NCBI RefSeq assembly: GCF_007995245.1
Contig: NZ_VCBA01000006.1
Coordinates: forward strand, 1 to 64,000
DNA: 64,000 bases
Direction: 5' to 3'
Source of the DNA: Tateyamaria sp. syn59
Lineage (GTDB): Bacteria; Pseudomonadota; Alphaproteobacteria; Rhodobacterales; Rhodobacteraceae
Within the stretch, counting starts at the first letter, position 1; every line of letters begins with the position of its first letter. The notes under the pieces are model-generated. The model saw only the letters and a program-made list of their open reading frames with translations, searched no databases and was not told where the DNA came from. Shown here piece by piece: positions 41,384 to 50,725 of this stretch. Position numbers and translations under genes: made by a program.

Positions 41384-42832
41384 ATGGAAATGCCGCTGCC
41401 TGATTCTGACGTGTTGGCCCGCAAGGCGCGTGTGGTCGAGCGTTTGCGCAATGTGTTGCCCGTCGATGCCGTCATCGATGACCCGGCAGAAACGCGGGCC
41501 TACGAATGTGATGCGCTGACGGCCTATCGCTGTCCGCCGATGGTGGCGGTGCTGCCCGCGACCACGGCCGAAGTGTCGGATGTGCTGCGCATTTGCCATG
41601 AAGAGGGTGTGCCGGTGGTGCCGCGCGGCTCGGGCACTTCGCTGGCCGGGGGCGCCTTGCCCACCGCCGATTGCGTCATCCTTGGCGTGGCCCGCATGAA
41701 CGACGTGATCGAGACGGACTACGACAACCGCTTTATCCGGGTGCAGACCGGGCGGACCAACCTGAGTGTGACCGGTGCGGTTGAGGCGGATGGCTTCTTC
41801 TATGCTCCCGATCCGTCGAGCCAGTTGGCCTGTGCCATCGCGGGCAACATCGCGATGAACTCGGGCGGGGCGCACTGCCTGAAATACGGGGTGACCACCA
41901 ACAACCTGCTGGGCGTGACCATGGTGCAGATGGACGGCACGGTGGTCGAGATTGGCGGGGCGCATCTGGATTCCGGGGGACTTGATCTGCTCGGTGTGAT
42001 TTGCGGGTCAGAAGGGCAGCTGGGTGTCGTGACCGAAGCCACCTTGCGCATCCTGCACAAGCCCGAGGGCGCGCGGCCCGTGCTGATGGGCTTTGACAGT
42101 GTTGAGGTGGCGGGCGCCTGTGTCGCCGACATCATCAAGGCGGGGGTGTTGCCTGTGGCCATCGAGTTCATGGACAAGATGCTGATCGAGGTCTGCGAAG
42201 ACTTCGCCAAGGCGGATTACCCGAAATGCGGTGCCCTGCTGATTGTCGAGGTGGAAGGTTCTGACGCCGAGATTGATGCGCAGCTTGCGCTGATCACCGA
42301 CATTGCCAAGCGCCACAACCCGGTCGCCCTGCGCGAAAGCGCGTCTGCCGACGAAAGCGCGCGCATCTGGGCCGGGCGCAAGGCCGCGTTCTCGGCCATC
42401 GGGCGCATCAGTGACTACATGTGTCTGGATGGGACAATCCCCGTGTCGGAACTGCCTTACGTCCTGCGCCGCATCGGCGAGATGTCGGAGAAATACGGCC
42501 TGCCCGTCGGCAACGTGTTCCATGCAGGCGACGGCAATATGCATCCGCTGATTTGCTATGACGCGAATAAGCCCGGTGATCTGGAGCTGTGCGAGGAGTT
42601 CGGGGCCGAGGTGCTGAAGCTGTGCGTCGAGGTGGGCGGCTGCCTGACCGGTGAACATGGTGTTGGCATCGAAAAGCGCGATCTGATGACGCATCAATAC
42701 GCGCCCGCCGATCTGGAAGCACAGATGGCCGTGAAGGACGTGTTTGACGCTAAGTGGCTGTTAAACCCTGCCAAGGTATTCCCCTTGGCGGTGTCTGAGC
42801 CGCGGCGTGGTGCGGCATTGGCAGCGGAGTAA
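41384..42832 (+). CDS. glcD: Glycolate oxidase subunit GlcD (FAD-linked)
   Basis: A 482-residue FAD-linked oxidase. The FAD-binding PCMH-type domain includes 'VVPRGSGTSLAGGALP' and 'CAIAGNIAMNSGGAHCLKYG', and the C-terminal half has 'VGNVFHAGDGNMHPLI' and 'GCLTGEHGVGIEKRDLM', the latter typical of GlcD. CGGAGGA precedes ATG 41384; the frame upstream is non-coding. With GlcE and GlcF it forms the membrane-associated glycolate oxidase that makes glyoxylate. The operon continues with glcE, a small membrane gene and glcF. Confidence 0.95.
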   Translation: MEMPLPDSDVLARKARVVERLRNVLPVDAVIDDPAETRAYECDALTAYRCPPMVAVLPATTAEVSDVLRICHEEGVPVVPRGSGTSLAGGALPTADCVILGVARMNDVIETDYDNRFIRVQTGRTNLSVTGAVEADGFFYAPDPSSQLACAIAGNIAMNSGGAHCLKYGVTTNNLLGVTMVQMDGTVVEIGGAHLDSGGLDLLGVICGSEGQLGVVTEATLRILHKPEGARPVLMGFDSVEVAGACVADIIKAGVLPVAIEFMDKMLIEVCEDFAKADYPKCGALLIVEVEGSDAEIDAQLALITDIAKRHNPVALRESASADESARIWAGRKAAFSAIGRISDYMCLDGTIPVSELPYVLRRIGEMSEKYGLPVGNVFHAGDGNMHPLICYDANKPGDLELCEEFGAEVLKLCVEVGGCLTGEHGVGIEKRDLMTHQYAPADLEAQMAVKDVFDAKWLLNPAKVFPLAVSEPRRGAALAAE

Positions 42833-42880
42833 GGGGGCCAGCCCCCTCGGCCTTGCGGCCTCACCCCCGGGATTTTTTGG
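42833..42880 (+). terminator. GC-rich hairpins with T run between glcD and glcE
   Basis: GGGGGC-CA-GCCCCC (42833-42846) directly follows the glcD stop. A GGCC-TTGC-GGCC hairpin and CCCCCGGGATTTTTT come next. The layout looks like an attenuator or partial terminator inside the operon and resembles the GC-rich palindromes common in this lineage. It may lower expression of glcE-glcF relative to glcD. Confidence 0.5.
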
Positions 42881-42891
42881 AAACAGGGAAG

Positions 42892-44007
42892 ATGGACATG
42901 CTGCGAACAGAAGAGGCGGTTGCGCAGGCGGTGGCAGGGGCCAAGGGGCCTTTGGTCATTCGTGGCGGTGGGACCCGCACGGTGGGTCGCCCTGTTTTGG
43001 GTGAGGTGTTGGATGTATCCGGTCTTTCTGGCGTTACGCTTTACGAACCCGGTGCCCTGACGCTGGTGGCGCAGGCGGGCACGCCGGTGGCGGAGATTGA
43101 GGCGGCCTTGGCAGCGGAAAACCAGCGACTTGCTTTTGAACCCTATGATTTGACGGGTGTGTTGGGCACTGCGGGCGCGTCGACCATTGGTGGGGTGATT
43201 GCCACCAATGCCAGCGGCCCGCGCCGCATCATGGCCGGGGCGGCGCGGGATTTTGCGCTGGGCGTGCGTTTTGTCGATGGCACCGGGCAGGTGATCAAGA
43301 ACGGTGGGCGCGTGATGAAGAACGTCACGGGTTACGATCTGGTGAAGTTGATGAGCGGGTCGTGGGGCACTTTGGGTGTGCTGACCGAGGTGAGCCTGAA
43401 GGTGCTGCCATCGGTCGAGGCCGAGACAACGCTTGTGATTGACGGGCTGGACGCCGCGCAAGCGGTGCAGGCGATGAGCCGCGCGCTGGGCTCGCCTTTT
43501 GAGGTGTCGGGTGCCGCTTGGGTCGGTGGTCAGGTCTGGCTGCGGCTTGAAGGGTTCGAAGGCTCCGTGGCCTATCGCGCGTCACAGTTGAAGACCCTGC
43601 TTGCCGCGTTTGGGGACATCGCCGAGACGCAGGCCGACTGGCGCACCGTGCGCGATGCAGTGCCGTTGCATGGGGCGGATGCGGTCTGGCGTATCTCGGT
43701 CAAGCCGAGCGATGGACCTGCGGTGATCGAAGCCTTGCCCGAGGGGGCTGACACGCTGATGGACTGGGGCGGCGGTCTGGTCTGGGCCGGGCTGTCCGGT
43801 GGTGACATTGCAGCCACCCATGCGCGGGTGCAGGCTGCTGTCGCGGGGATGGGTGGCCATGCCACGCTGATCAAGGGGCCGGAGCCGGTGCGCGCCGCGG
43901 TGCCCGTGTTCCAACCCGAGGCGCCGGGCGTCGCCGCACTCACCGCATCCCTGCGCCACCGGTTCGATCCCAACGGCATCCTGAACCCCGGGTTGATGGC
44001 CGCCTGA
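42892..44007 (+). CDS. glcE: Glycolate oxidase subunit GlcE
   Basis: A 371-residue FAD-binding subunit, shorter than GlcD. It contains 'PLVIRGGGTRTVGRP', 'VLGTAGASTIGGVIATNASGPRR' and 'NVTGYDLVKLMSGSWGTLGVLTEVSLKV', the usual GlcE pattern. AGGGAAG precedes the start; ATG 42898 is also possible. Its stop overlaps the next start by one base (TGATG). It works with GlcD and GlcF. Confidence 0.94.
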   Translation: MDMLRTEEAVAQAVAGAKGPLVIRGGGTRTVGRPVLGEVLDVSGLSGVTLYEPGALTLVAQAGTPVAEIEAALAAENQRLAFEPYDLTGVLGTAGASTIGGVIATNASGPRRIMAGAARDFALGVRFVDGTGQVIKNGGRVMKNVTGYDLVKLMSGSWGTLGVLTEVSLKVLPSVEAETTLVIDGLDAAQAVQAMSRALGSPFEVSGAAWVGGQVWLRLEGFEGSVAYRASQLKTLLAAFGDIAETQADWRTVRDAVPLHGADAVWRISVKPSDGPAVIEALPEGADTLMDWGGGLVWAGLSGGDIAATHARVQAAVAGMGGHATLIKGPEPVRAAVPVFQPEAPGVAALTASLRHRFDPNGILNPGLMAA

Positions 44008-44360
44008 TGGTCGTGATCCTCTTTATCATGGCCTTTGTGATCGGGCCCGGCCTGTTCTTTCTGCTGGACCGGGTGGCCGGACGGCGCTGGCCGCTCGCCT
44101 TTGTCGCGTCGCTTTTTGTGCTGGCCAGCTTCCTGTTGCGCAGCGACGCCTACCTGACCTTCCCCGTTGACGCGACGCGCGTGTTTCTGAGCATCACTTT
44201 CATCTGGCTGGGCTGGGTGGTGGTGATGGTGCTGGCCGCCCGCGCCCTGCGCGAAGCATTTCCGACACCGCGCGGGCATCGCCTTGTGCGGGCCGCGGGT
44301 GCGATGGGCACAACCGTTCCGTGGTTCGGCTTTGCCGCAGCCCAAATGATGGCGAGATAA
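44007..44360 (+). CDS. Small membrane protein inside the glc operon
   Basis: A 117-residue protein with three hydrophobic segments ('VVILFIMAFVIGPGLFFLL', 'LAFVASLFVLASFLL', 'FIWLGWVVVMVLAARAL'). Its ATG overlaps the glcE stop and it ends one base before glcF, so it is translated with the operon. No family is recognised. It may anchor or accompany the glycolate oxidase, by position alone. Confidence 0.75.
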   Translation: MVVILFIMAFVIGPGLFFLLDRVAGRRWPLAFVASLFVLASFLLRSDAYLTFPVDATRVFLSITFIWLGWVVVMVLAARALREAFPTPRGHRLVRAAGAMGTTVPWFGFAAAQMMAR

Positions 44361-44361
44361 G

Positions 44362-45675
44362 ATGCAAACCACCTTTACCCCCGAACAGCTCAAGGACCCG
44401 CAGATCGAGCGGTCGAACGAGATCCTGCGCAACTGCGTGCATTGCGGGTTCTGCACGGCCACATGCCCGACCTATCAGGTGCTTGGCGATGAGCTGGACA
44501 GTCCGCGGGGGCGTATTTACCTGATCAAGGATATGCTGGAGAATGACCGCGACCCGGACGAGAAAGTGGTCAAGCATATCGACCGCTGCCTGTCGTGCCT
44601 GGCTTGCATGACGACCTGCCCCTCGGGCGTGCACTACATGCACCTTGTCGATCATGCGCGGGAGTATATCGAAAACCGCTACAAGCGCCCCTTTACCGAC
44701 CGCGCCCTGCGCTGGGTGCTGGCGCGGATTCTGCCCTACCCGATGCGGTTCCGTGTTGCTTTGCTCGGGGCCAAGATCGGACGGCCCTTTGCCCGCCTGA
44801 TGCCCGACGCGCGTCTGCGTGCGATGCTTGAGATGGCGCCGGATCATATCCCGCCCGTCAGCCGCAATGACGATCCGCAAAGTTTTGCGCCAAAAGCGCC
44901 CCGGAAGATGCGCGTCGCGCTGATGACGGGCTGCGCGCAACGGGCGCTCAACACCGACATCAACGACGCCACCATCCGCCTGCTCACCCGGCTGGGCTGC
45001 GAGGTGGTGGTGGCCGAGGGTGCGGGCTGTTGCGGCGCGCTGACCCACCACATGGGCAAGGCGGATGAAAGCCACGCGACAGCGGCCAAGAATATCCGCG
45101 CCTGGGCCAAGGAGATGGATGGCGACGGCCTCGATGCCATCGTCATCAACACCTCGGGCTGCGGCACGACTGTCAAGGATTACGGCCACATGTTCCGCAA
45201 TGATCCGCTGGCCGAGGATGCGGCCCGGGTCGCAGGCATCGCCATGGACGTGAGCGAAGTGCTGATGAAGCTCGACCTGCCCGAAGGCACGCAGCAGGAC
45301 ATGACCATTGCCTATCACGCGGCCTGTTCCCTGCAACATGGCCAACAGATCAAAACCTTCCCCAAGGATCTGCTCAAACGGGCAGGCTACAAGGTGGTCG
45401 AACCCGCCGACAGCCACCTGTGCTGCGGATCGGCAGGGACCTACAACCTCATGCAGCCCGAGATTTCGCAGCAGTTGAAAAAGCGCAAGGTGCGCACTCT
45501 GGAGGCCAAGAACCCGGACATCATTGCCGCTGGTAACATTGGCTGCATGATGCAGATCGGATCGGCGGCCGGGGTGCCGGTCGTGCACACGGTCGAATTG
45601 CTCGACTGGGCAACCGGCGGACCGCGCCCGCCCGCGTTGGACCGCCACCCAAGCGACGTGCCGATTTTGCGATAA
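44362..45675 (+). CDS. glcF: Glycolate oxidase iron-sulfur subunit GlcF
   Basis: A 437-residue protein with two ferredoxin-type 4Fe-4S clusters near the start: 'CVHCGFCTATCPTYQ' at about residues 26-40 and 'CLSCLACMTTCPSG' at about 77-90. Two cysteine-rich CCG domains follow ('GAGCCGALTHHMG' and 'HLCCGSAGTYN'). This is the standard GlcF layout, carrying electrons from the flavoprotein subunits. It is the last gene of the glc unit. Confidence 0.96.
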   Translation: MQTTFTPEQLKDPQIERSNEILRNCVHCGFCTATCPTYQVLGDELDSPRGRIYLIKDMLENDRDPDEKVVKHIDRCLSCLACMTTCPSGVHYMHLVDHAREYIENRYKRPFTDRALRWVLARILPYPMRFRVALLGAKIGRPFARLMPDARLRAMLEMAPDHIPPVSRNDDPQSFAPKAPRKMRVALMTGCAQRALNTDINDATIRLLTRLGCEVVVAEGAGCCGALTHHMGKADESHATAAKNIRAWAKEMDGDGLDAIVINTSGCGTTVKDYGHMFRNDPLAEDAARVAGIAMDVSEVLMKLDLPEGTQQDMTIAYHAACSLQHGQQIKTFPKDLLKRAGYKVVEPADSHLCCGSAGTYNLMQPEISQQLKKRKVRTLEAKNPDIIAAGNIGCMMQIGSAAGVPVVHTVELLDWATGGPRPPALDRHPSDVPILR

Positions 45676-45750
45676 ATTGCATCCATGCCCTAATTTTGCC
45701 GCCATTCGCACCTAAACCCGACCCAACCGCGGGATCGGAGAGTGACGAGT

Positions 45751-46545
45751 ATGCGCCGATGGATGGCCCTGTTTGTACTGGCCTTGGCCATCACGACCAC
45801 CGCAGTGGCCGAGGATGGGCGGCTGCGCAGCCTCAATTCCGGCGCGGATGCGGCGGGTTGGGAGGCCGTTGGGCGCCTGAATATCGGTGGCACCGGCTTT
45901 TGCACCGGAGCGCTGATTGCACCCAACCTGGTGCTGACAGCAGGGCATTGCCTGTTCGATAAAAAAACGGGCGACCGGATCGACCACACACAGGTTGAAT
46001 TTCTGGCCGGATGGCGCAATGGGCGTGCATCGGCCTACCGCAACGTGCGCCGGGCGGTCGTGCACCCCGACTACACCTATGTTGGTCACGTGAAATCCGA
46101 CGGCGTGCGCAATGACCTTGCGCTGCTTGAGCTTGAACACCCGATCCGCGATGGTAAGATCCTGCCCTTTGCCACAGCTGCCCGCCCGCCGCGTGGCGCG
46201 ACCGTTGGCGTTGTCAGTTACGCGACAGGCCGGTCCGAGGCGCCTTCACTGCAGGAGTTGTGCCGCGTGCTGGCGCAGCAGGACGGTCTGCTCGTGACGT
46301 CCTGCACTGTTGAATTTGGAAGTTCCGGTGCCCCGATCTTTGTCATCGACCAGGGGCGCGCACAGATTGTTTCGGTTGTGTCGGCCAAGGCCGAGGTCGA
46401 GGGCGAAGCTGTGTCGCTGGGCACCTCGCTTGGCGCGCCACTTGCCCGGTTGCAGGCGGAACTTGTCGCGCAGCGTGATGACATCAGCCCGCGTATCTCG
46501 GGCGGGATGCGCCGCGACACGGGCGCAAAGTTCATCAAACCATGA
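45751..46545 (+). CDS. Exported trypsin-like serine protease (first of a tandem pair)
   Basis: A 264-residue S1-type protease with a signal peptide ('WMALFVLALAITTTAVAED'). The catalytic triad is His66 ('LTAGHC'), Asp122 ('NDLALLEL') and Ser192 ('GSSGAP', in place of the usual 'GDSGGP'). ATG 45751 has GGAG ten bases upstream; the GTG at 45742 is too close to it. The C-terminus ends 'RRDTGAKFIKP', a tail shared with the next gene. A second protease gene overlaps its stop (ATGA), so the two are made together. Periplasmic or secreted; target unknown. Confidence 0.9.
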   Translation: MRRWMALFVLALAITTTAVAEDGRLRSLNSGADAAGWEAVGRLNIGGTGFCTGALIAPNLVLTAGHCLFDKKTGDRIDHTQVEFLAGWRNGRASAYRNVRRAVVHPDYTYVGHVKSDGVRNDLALLELEHPIRDGKILPFATAARPPRGATVGVVSYATGRSEAPSLQELCRVLAQQDGLLVTSCTVEFGSSGAPIFVIDQGRAQIVSVVSAKAEVEGEAVSLGTSLGAPLARLQAELVAQRDDISPRISGGMRRDTGAKFIKP

Positions 46546-47348
46546 GGGCGCTGGCAGTCCTCCTGGCCCTTATGATGGCCTCTGTCGCGTATGCGCAAAC
46601 CTCGCAATTGCGCGCGCTTGATACGGAATACTCGGCCGCAAGCTGGAAGGCCGTGGGACGCATCGAATTTGGCGGCGGTCGCGGGTTTTGCTCTGGCACG
46701 CTCATCGCGCGTGATCTGGTGCTGACGGCGGCGCATTGTCTATACAAGCCGGGCACTGATCAACTGTGGCCCACAGACACGATCCGTTTTAGGGCCGGTT
46801 TTCGCAATGGCGAGGCGGCTGCCACCCGCCGCGCGGCGGACGCCTCTGCGCATGAACGGTTTGACGCGGTTGGTCCTCTGACAGCAGAAAACGCCAGTTT
46901 CGACGTTGCCCTGATCCGGCTGGCCGAACCCGTTTCGACCTTTGATGTGCCGCCGTTTTATGTTCACGAGGGCGCTGTGCCGCGTGGTCCGGTCAGCGTC
47001 GTCAGCTATGGGCGCGGTCGGGAAAACGCGCAATCCCGGCAGAAGGAATGCCAACTGCTTGACCAGTTGCGTGATGCGATGCTGTTTGACTGTGACGTGA
47101 CATATGGGTCGTCCGGCGCGCCCGTGTTCACGCATAAGAACGGGCGCGGGCAGATTATCTCGGTCGTGTCGGGCATGGTGGAGATCGACGGTCAGAAGCG
47201 CGCGCTTGGCATGGTGCTGCCACAGCGCGTCACAGAGGTGAAGCGCCAGCTCAGGATGCAGGTGGCGCCGCCCGTGGCCAAGGTGCGCCGCATCACGGTA
47301 GGTGGCGGTAGCCGCTCCGATACGGGTGCAAAGTTCGTACGCCCCTAG
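46542..47348 (+). CDS. Exported trypsin-like serine protease (second of a tandem pair)
   Basis: A 268-residue paralogue of the preceding protease, with a signal peptide ('AVLLALMMASVAYAQ'). Triad residues are His65 ('LTAAHC'), the Asp in 'FDVALIRL' and Ser191 ('GSSGAP'). It ends 'RSDTGAKFVRP', nearly the same tail as its neighbour. The overlap ATGA couples translation to the first gene. Tandem duplication followed by divergence is clear. Whether one activates the other is open. Confidence 0.9.
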   Translation: MRALAVLLALMMASVAYAQTSQLRALDTEYSAASWKAVGRIEFGGGRGFCSGTLIARDLVLTAAHCLYKPGTDQLWPTDTIRFRAGFRNGEAAATRRAADASAHERFDAVGPLTAENASFDVALIRLAEPVSTFDVPPFYVHEGAVPRGPVSVVSYGRGRENAQSRQKECQLLDQLRDAMLFDCDVTYGSSGAPVFTHKNGRGQIISVVSGMVEIDGQKRALGMVLPQRVTEVKRQLRMQVAPPVAKVRRITVGGGSRSDTGAKFVRP

Positions 47349-47480
47349 GGTCTTGAACGGCTAAAAATCCTCACCACATTTGTTTCATCGGATGCCCAAA
47401 CGGGGTCCGACCATAGCAACCATGCGGGTCTGTCCAGGAACGGAAGGCTCGCCGTTAATCGCTCAAAAGATGAGGATGAC

Positions 47481-47945
47481 ATGCGTACATACGACTTTGC
47501 ACCGCTTTACCGCGCAACAGTTGGCTTTGATCAGATTGCCGACCTGATGGACCGGGTCCTTGCAACGGACAACAATGCGGGCACGTACCCCCCTTACAAC
47601 ATCGAAAAAACGGACGATGATGCCTATCGCATCTCCATCGCCGTTGCGGGCTTTTCGGACGCCGACCTGGGCGTTGAGGTTAAGGAAAAGTCGCTGATCG
47701 TTTCGGCCAGGAAGGCTGATGAACAGGACAAGACCTACCTGCATCGTGGCATCGCCACCCGTGCGTTTGAACGCAAGTTCCACCTGGCCGACCACGTGGT
47801 TGTGATTGGCGCGTCCCATGTGGACGGCATGCTGCACATCGACCTGGTCAAAGAGGTGCCCGAAGCCCTCAAACCCCGCCGTATCGAGATTGCTAGCCAG
47901 AAGGCGATCGAAACGGATGTGGTTGACGCCAAAGCTGTGAACTAA
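47481..47945 (+). CDS. Hsp20/alpha-crystallin family small heat-shock protein
   Basis: A 154-residue IbpA-like protein: 'YDFAPLYRATVGFDQIADLMDRVL' at the start, then an alpha-crystallin domain ('YRISIAVAGFSDADLGVEVKEKSLIV', 'FERKFHLADHVVV', 'GMLHIDLVKEVPE'), and a C-terminal 'RRIEI' motif. It holds unfolded proteins in soluble complexes under stress. A clear terminator follows at 47985. Promoter elements were not assigned. Confidence 0.94.
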   Translation: MRTYDFAPLYRATVGFDQIADLMDRVLATDNNAGTYPPYNIEKTDDDAYRISIAVAGFSDADLGVEVKEKSLIVSARKADEQDKTYLHRGIATRAFERKFHLADHVVVIGASHVDGMLHIDLVKEVPEALKPRRIEIASQKAIETDVVDAKAVN

Positions 47946-47984
47946 GCCGACCCAAGTCCGACCTCCACCTCCACGTCGGCCGGT

Positions 47985-48016
47985 CCCGGAGTGCTCGCGC
48001 GCTCCGGGATTTTTTT
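47985..48016 (+). terminator. Rho-independent terminator of the Hsp20 gene
   Basis: CCCGGAG (47985-47991) pairs perfectly with CTCCGGG (48002-48008) across a ten-base loop, followed by ATTTTTTT. It lies 40 bases after the Hsp20 stop and before the ClbS/DfsB-type gene. Confidence 0.85.
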
Positions 48017-48089
48017 GCGCGCGACTGATCTGGCGCAAGGCGGAGGTCCAAACGATGCGCATGATCTCCGCCCGAAAGGGGACCGCAAA

Positions 48090-48608
48090 ATGCCAGCAGC
48101 ACAGAACAAGACCGACCTCGAGGCCATCTTGCACAAGGAATTCGGCAAGCTGAACATCTTGCTGGATCAGGTTCCTGCAAGTGTCGCTATGCAAAAACTG
48201 GACGATGACACCTCGATCAAGGATGTCATCGCGCACCGCGCCCATTGGATCGACTTGTTCTTTGGCTGGTACGCGGACGGGCAGGCGGGCAGACCCGTTC
48301 ATATCCCCGCCGAAGGGTACAAGTGGAATGACCTTAAACGCTACAACGCGGACCTGAGGGCTGCGCAGGCTGACCTCGACTGGCCCGAAGCGGTTGCCAT
48401 GTTGCGAGACGGGCACGCGCGGTTGCTCGAGTTTATAGAAACCCGTTCCGATGCAGAGCTTTATGGCGGACCGCTCAAGGGCGCGAAAAACACCTGGCGC
48501 CTTGGCCGTTGGGTCGAGGCAACAGGGCCCAGCCATTACCGGTCAGCGTCAAAGTTCTTGCGCAAGGTGATGCGTGACCGCGCGTTGAGCCGATCGGCTC
48601 AGCTGTGA
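48090..48608 (+). CDS. ClbS/DfsB family four-helix-bundle protein (DUF1706)
   Basis: A 172-residue protein of the DinB-like ClbS/DfsB type. Marks are 'KTDLEAILHKEFGKL', 'SIKDVIAHRAHWIDLFFGWYADG', 'IPAEGYKWNDLKRYN' and 'GRWVEATGPSHYRSASKFLRKV'. ATG 48090 fits this opening; the longer frame is non-coding. ClbS protects colibactin producers from their own toxin, but most relatives are uncharacterised. It overlaps the convergent hydrolase gene by ten bases. Confidence 0.88.
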   Translation: MPAAQNKTDLEAILHKEFGKLNILLDQVPASVAMQKLDDDTSIKDVIAHRAHWIDLFFGWYADGQAGRPVHIPAEGYKWNDLKRYNADLRAAQADLDWPEAVAMLRDGHARLLEFIETRSDAELYGGPLKGAKNTWRLGRWVEATGPSHYRSASKFLRKVMRDRALSRSAQL

Positions 48609-49360
48609 TCGACACGGGCTGACAGAAGATCGCGTATGGCCGCGTTGACCGCCGCCGGCGCGTCAAGGTTTGCGATATGCCCGGCGCCCGGAACGACTAA
48701 GTGGCGGCAGTCGGGGATCGCGTCGGCCATGGCGGTGGCCCGCGCGTGGATCCGCAGGTTTTTTTCGCCCACCATCACCGCGCATGGCATGGCCAGCGCA
48801 CCCAAATGCCGCCGTCCGTCATAGTCGGTGGCCAGGTTTAGAAGCGCATGGTTCTGCGCAGCGCTTGAACGCGGCAGCACTTCCTTCAAATAGGTTGCTG
48901 CTTCGGGAGTTTCTGCCCCCAGATGTCGCCCAGGCAACCGGGCCATCCAACGGGGTGGAATACATAGCATCGGCAACAGGCACGCCTTGATGCCCCAACG
49001 TGCCGCACTGCTGGTGGTCACGCTCGGTACTGCTTCGATCATCGCCAGATGCGACACCTCATCGCCCCAGCGCCCTGCGATTTCCAACGCAACCATGCCG
49101 CCCAGCGACAGACCGATAAGCGCATAGCGGCGCAGCCCTAGTGCGCATAAAAGCACCCGCACATATTCCGCCATCCGCTCGACACTGCTCACCGCAGGCA
49201 CTCCGCCATGGCCGGGCAGGTTCGGGATCACAACGCGGTGCGTCTTGCGAAAGTAGGCACGCTGCGGCGCCCACAGGGCGTTGTCCACACCCGCCCCATG
49301 CAGGAACACAATGGGGTCGCCGTCCCCGTCGTCGATCAGATCCGTCATGGGCACGGCCAT
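48599..49360 (-). CDS. Alpha/beta hydrolase
   Basis: A 253-residue alpha/beta-hydrolase-fold protein. The oxyanion region is 'IVFLHGAGVDNALWAPQ', the nucleophile elbow 'IGLSLGGMVALE' (Ser in G-x-S-x-G) and the catalytic His 'PGAGHIANLDAP'. It resembles the small esterase/lactonase/haloperoxidase-like group; substrate unknown. It may start at the Met five codons in. The 3' end overlaps the ClbS/DfsB gene. Confidence 0.88.
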   Translation of the reverse strand: MAVPMTDLIDDGDGDPIVFLHGAGVDNALWAPQRAYFRKTHRVVIPNLPGHGGVPAVSSVERMAEYVRVLLCALGLRRYALIGLSLGGMVALEIAGRWGDEVSHLAMIEAVPSVTTSSAARWGIKACLLPMLCIPPRWMARLPGRHLGAETPEAATYLKEVLPRSSAAQNHALLNLATDYDGRRHLGALAMPCAVMVGEKNLRIHARATAMADAIPDCRHLVVPGAGHIANLDAPAAVNAAIRDLLSARVDHS

Positions 49361-49415
49361 AGCATCCCCGGGGACGCCGGCCCATCACAAGCACACTCGT
49401 ACAGCCAGCTTTCGC

Positions 49416-50663
49416 CTATGGTGCGTCGCGCGCGCCTGCCGCCAGCGCCAGCCCGTCAGCCACGGCGGTAAACACCTCTGAAAACGAATGCCGCGCGGAG
49501 GGAAAACAGGCCCTCATCGTGTCGGTCACCATCGCCATCAGGCTTGATCCGCCTACGTAAATCACCTGATCAATCTGTGCCGCGCTGACCTGCGCCATCT
49601 CTAGTGTCTCGCCCACCCCCCGTCGCAGGGCCGCTGCATGGGGATCGAGAATGCTCCTCAGCGCGTTCGCAGGCAAAGCCGCCTCCAACCCTCGCGCAAC
49701 CTCCTCAAGTGAAATCACTGCGTCGTCGCGCCCCGAATTGGCGTCGATCTTGCCCTGTTCGACGGCAAAGGCCACGTCATGCCCCAGTTCATTCTCCAGC
49801 ACCGTGCCCAAGCGCGCCATCTTCTCCCGTTCATCGGCCATCTGCACCATGTCAGCGACCATGCGCCGGGTCTGCGCGGTATAGAGAAACGGGATCTTCT
49901 CCCATGTCGCGAGATCATTGAAAATCGCCTTGGGCGCAGGCAGGGTGCCCGGCCCTATGGCGTTCCTTACCAGCGTCCCAGCCCCAAATAGCGGCATCAC
50001 CCGGTCAATGCTGATCGAGCGGTCAAAGTCGGTCCCACCAATCCGCACCCCATGGTTCGACAGGATAGAGATCCCCTCGCCACCGGTGCGAAAAATAGAA
50101 AAGTCCGAAGTGCCCCCGCCAATATCCACGATCAGACCGGTGGCTCCGGGATGATCCAGCGCGCCCGCCGCAATCGCCGCCGCCTCGGGCTCTGGCAGGA
50201 ACGACACATCCTCAAACCCTGCCGCCAGATAACACTCCCGCAAATCCGCCTCGGCCTGCGCCTCACGCGGATCGCCCGCGCCATGAAACACCACCGGACG
50301 CCCCGACAGCGCATGATCAAACACATGCCCGGCCTCCGCCTCGGCCCGCCGCTTCACCTGCGTCAAAAACCGCGCGATGATGTCGACAAAGGTGATCCGC
50401 GCGTTCAGCAACTGCCGCTTCTCATGCATAACGCTCGTGCCCAGCACACGCTTCAACGCCCGCATGAACCGCCCCTCAACCCCCTCCAGCAGCGCGTCAT
50501 TCGCCTGATGCCCCATCAGCATCTCGCGCGCATCATAATCAAAGAAAACGGTGGTCGGCAGCGTGCTCTGCCCCGGCGCCATCCTCACCAGATGCGGCTT
50601 GCCTCCGCGCACATAGCCCGCTGCAGAATTTGACGTTCCAAAATCAATGCCCAGAGTTGCCAT
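49416..50663 (-). CDS. Hsp70-family protein (YegD-like, ATPase domain only)
   Basis: A 415-residue protein with the Hsp70 nucleotide-binding domain: 'LGIDFGTSNSAAGYV' phosphate loop, 'LPEPEAAAIAAGA', 'IVDIGGGTSDFSIF' and 'YVGGSSLMAMV'. The substrate-binding half of DnaK is absent, as in YegD-like proteins. It is cytoplasmic and probably ATP-binding; its clients are unknown. It stands alone, behind the phytase-like gene's terminator. Confidence 0.92.
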   Translation of the reverse strand: MATLGIDFGTSNSAAGYVRGGKPHLVRMAPGQSTLPTTVFFDYDAREMLMGHQANDALLEGVEGRFMRALKRVLGTSVMHEKRQLLNARITFVDIIARFLTQVKRRAEAEAGHVFDHALSGRPVVFHGAGDPREAQAEADLRECYLAAGFEDVSFLPEPEAAAIAAGALDHPGATGLIVDIGGGTSDFSIFRTGGEGISILSNHGVRIGGTDFDRSISIDRVMPLFGAGTLVRNAIGPGTLPAPKAIFNDLATWEKIPFLYTAQTRRMVADMVQMADEREKMARLGTVLENELGHDVAFAVEQGKIDANSGRDDAVISLEEVARGLEAALPANALRSILDPHAAALRRGVGETLEMAQVSAAQIDQVIYVGGSSLMAMVTDTMRACFPSARHSFSEVFTAVADGLALAAGARDAP

Positions 50664-50725
50664 GACGCGCCGTCTTGATCCTTCATTTCGCCAAATAAAC
50701 CGCCCCCGGAGGGTCGCTCAGCCAA

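Noticed and set aside
44200-45711. A 503-codon open frame on the minus strand
   Set aside because: It mirrors glcF, whose iron-sulfur motifs are clear.
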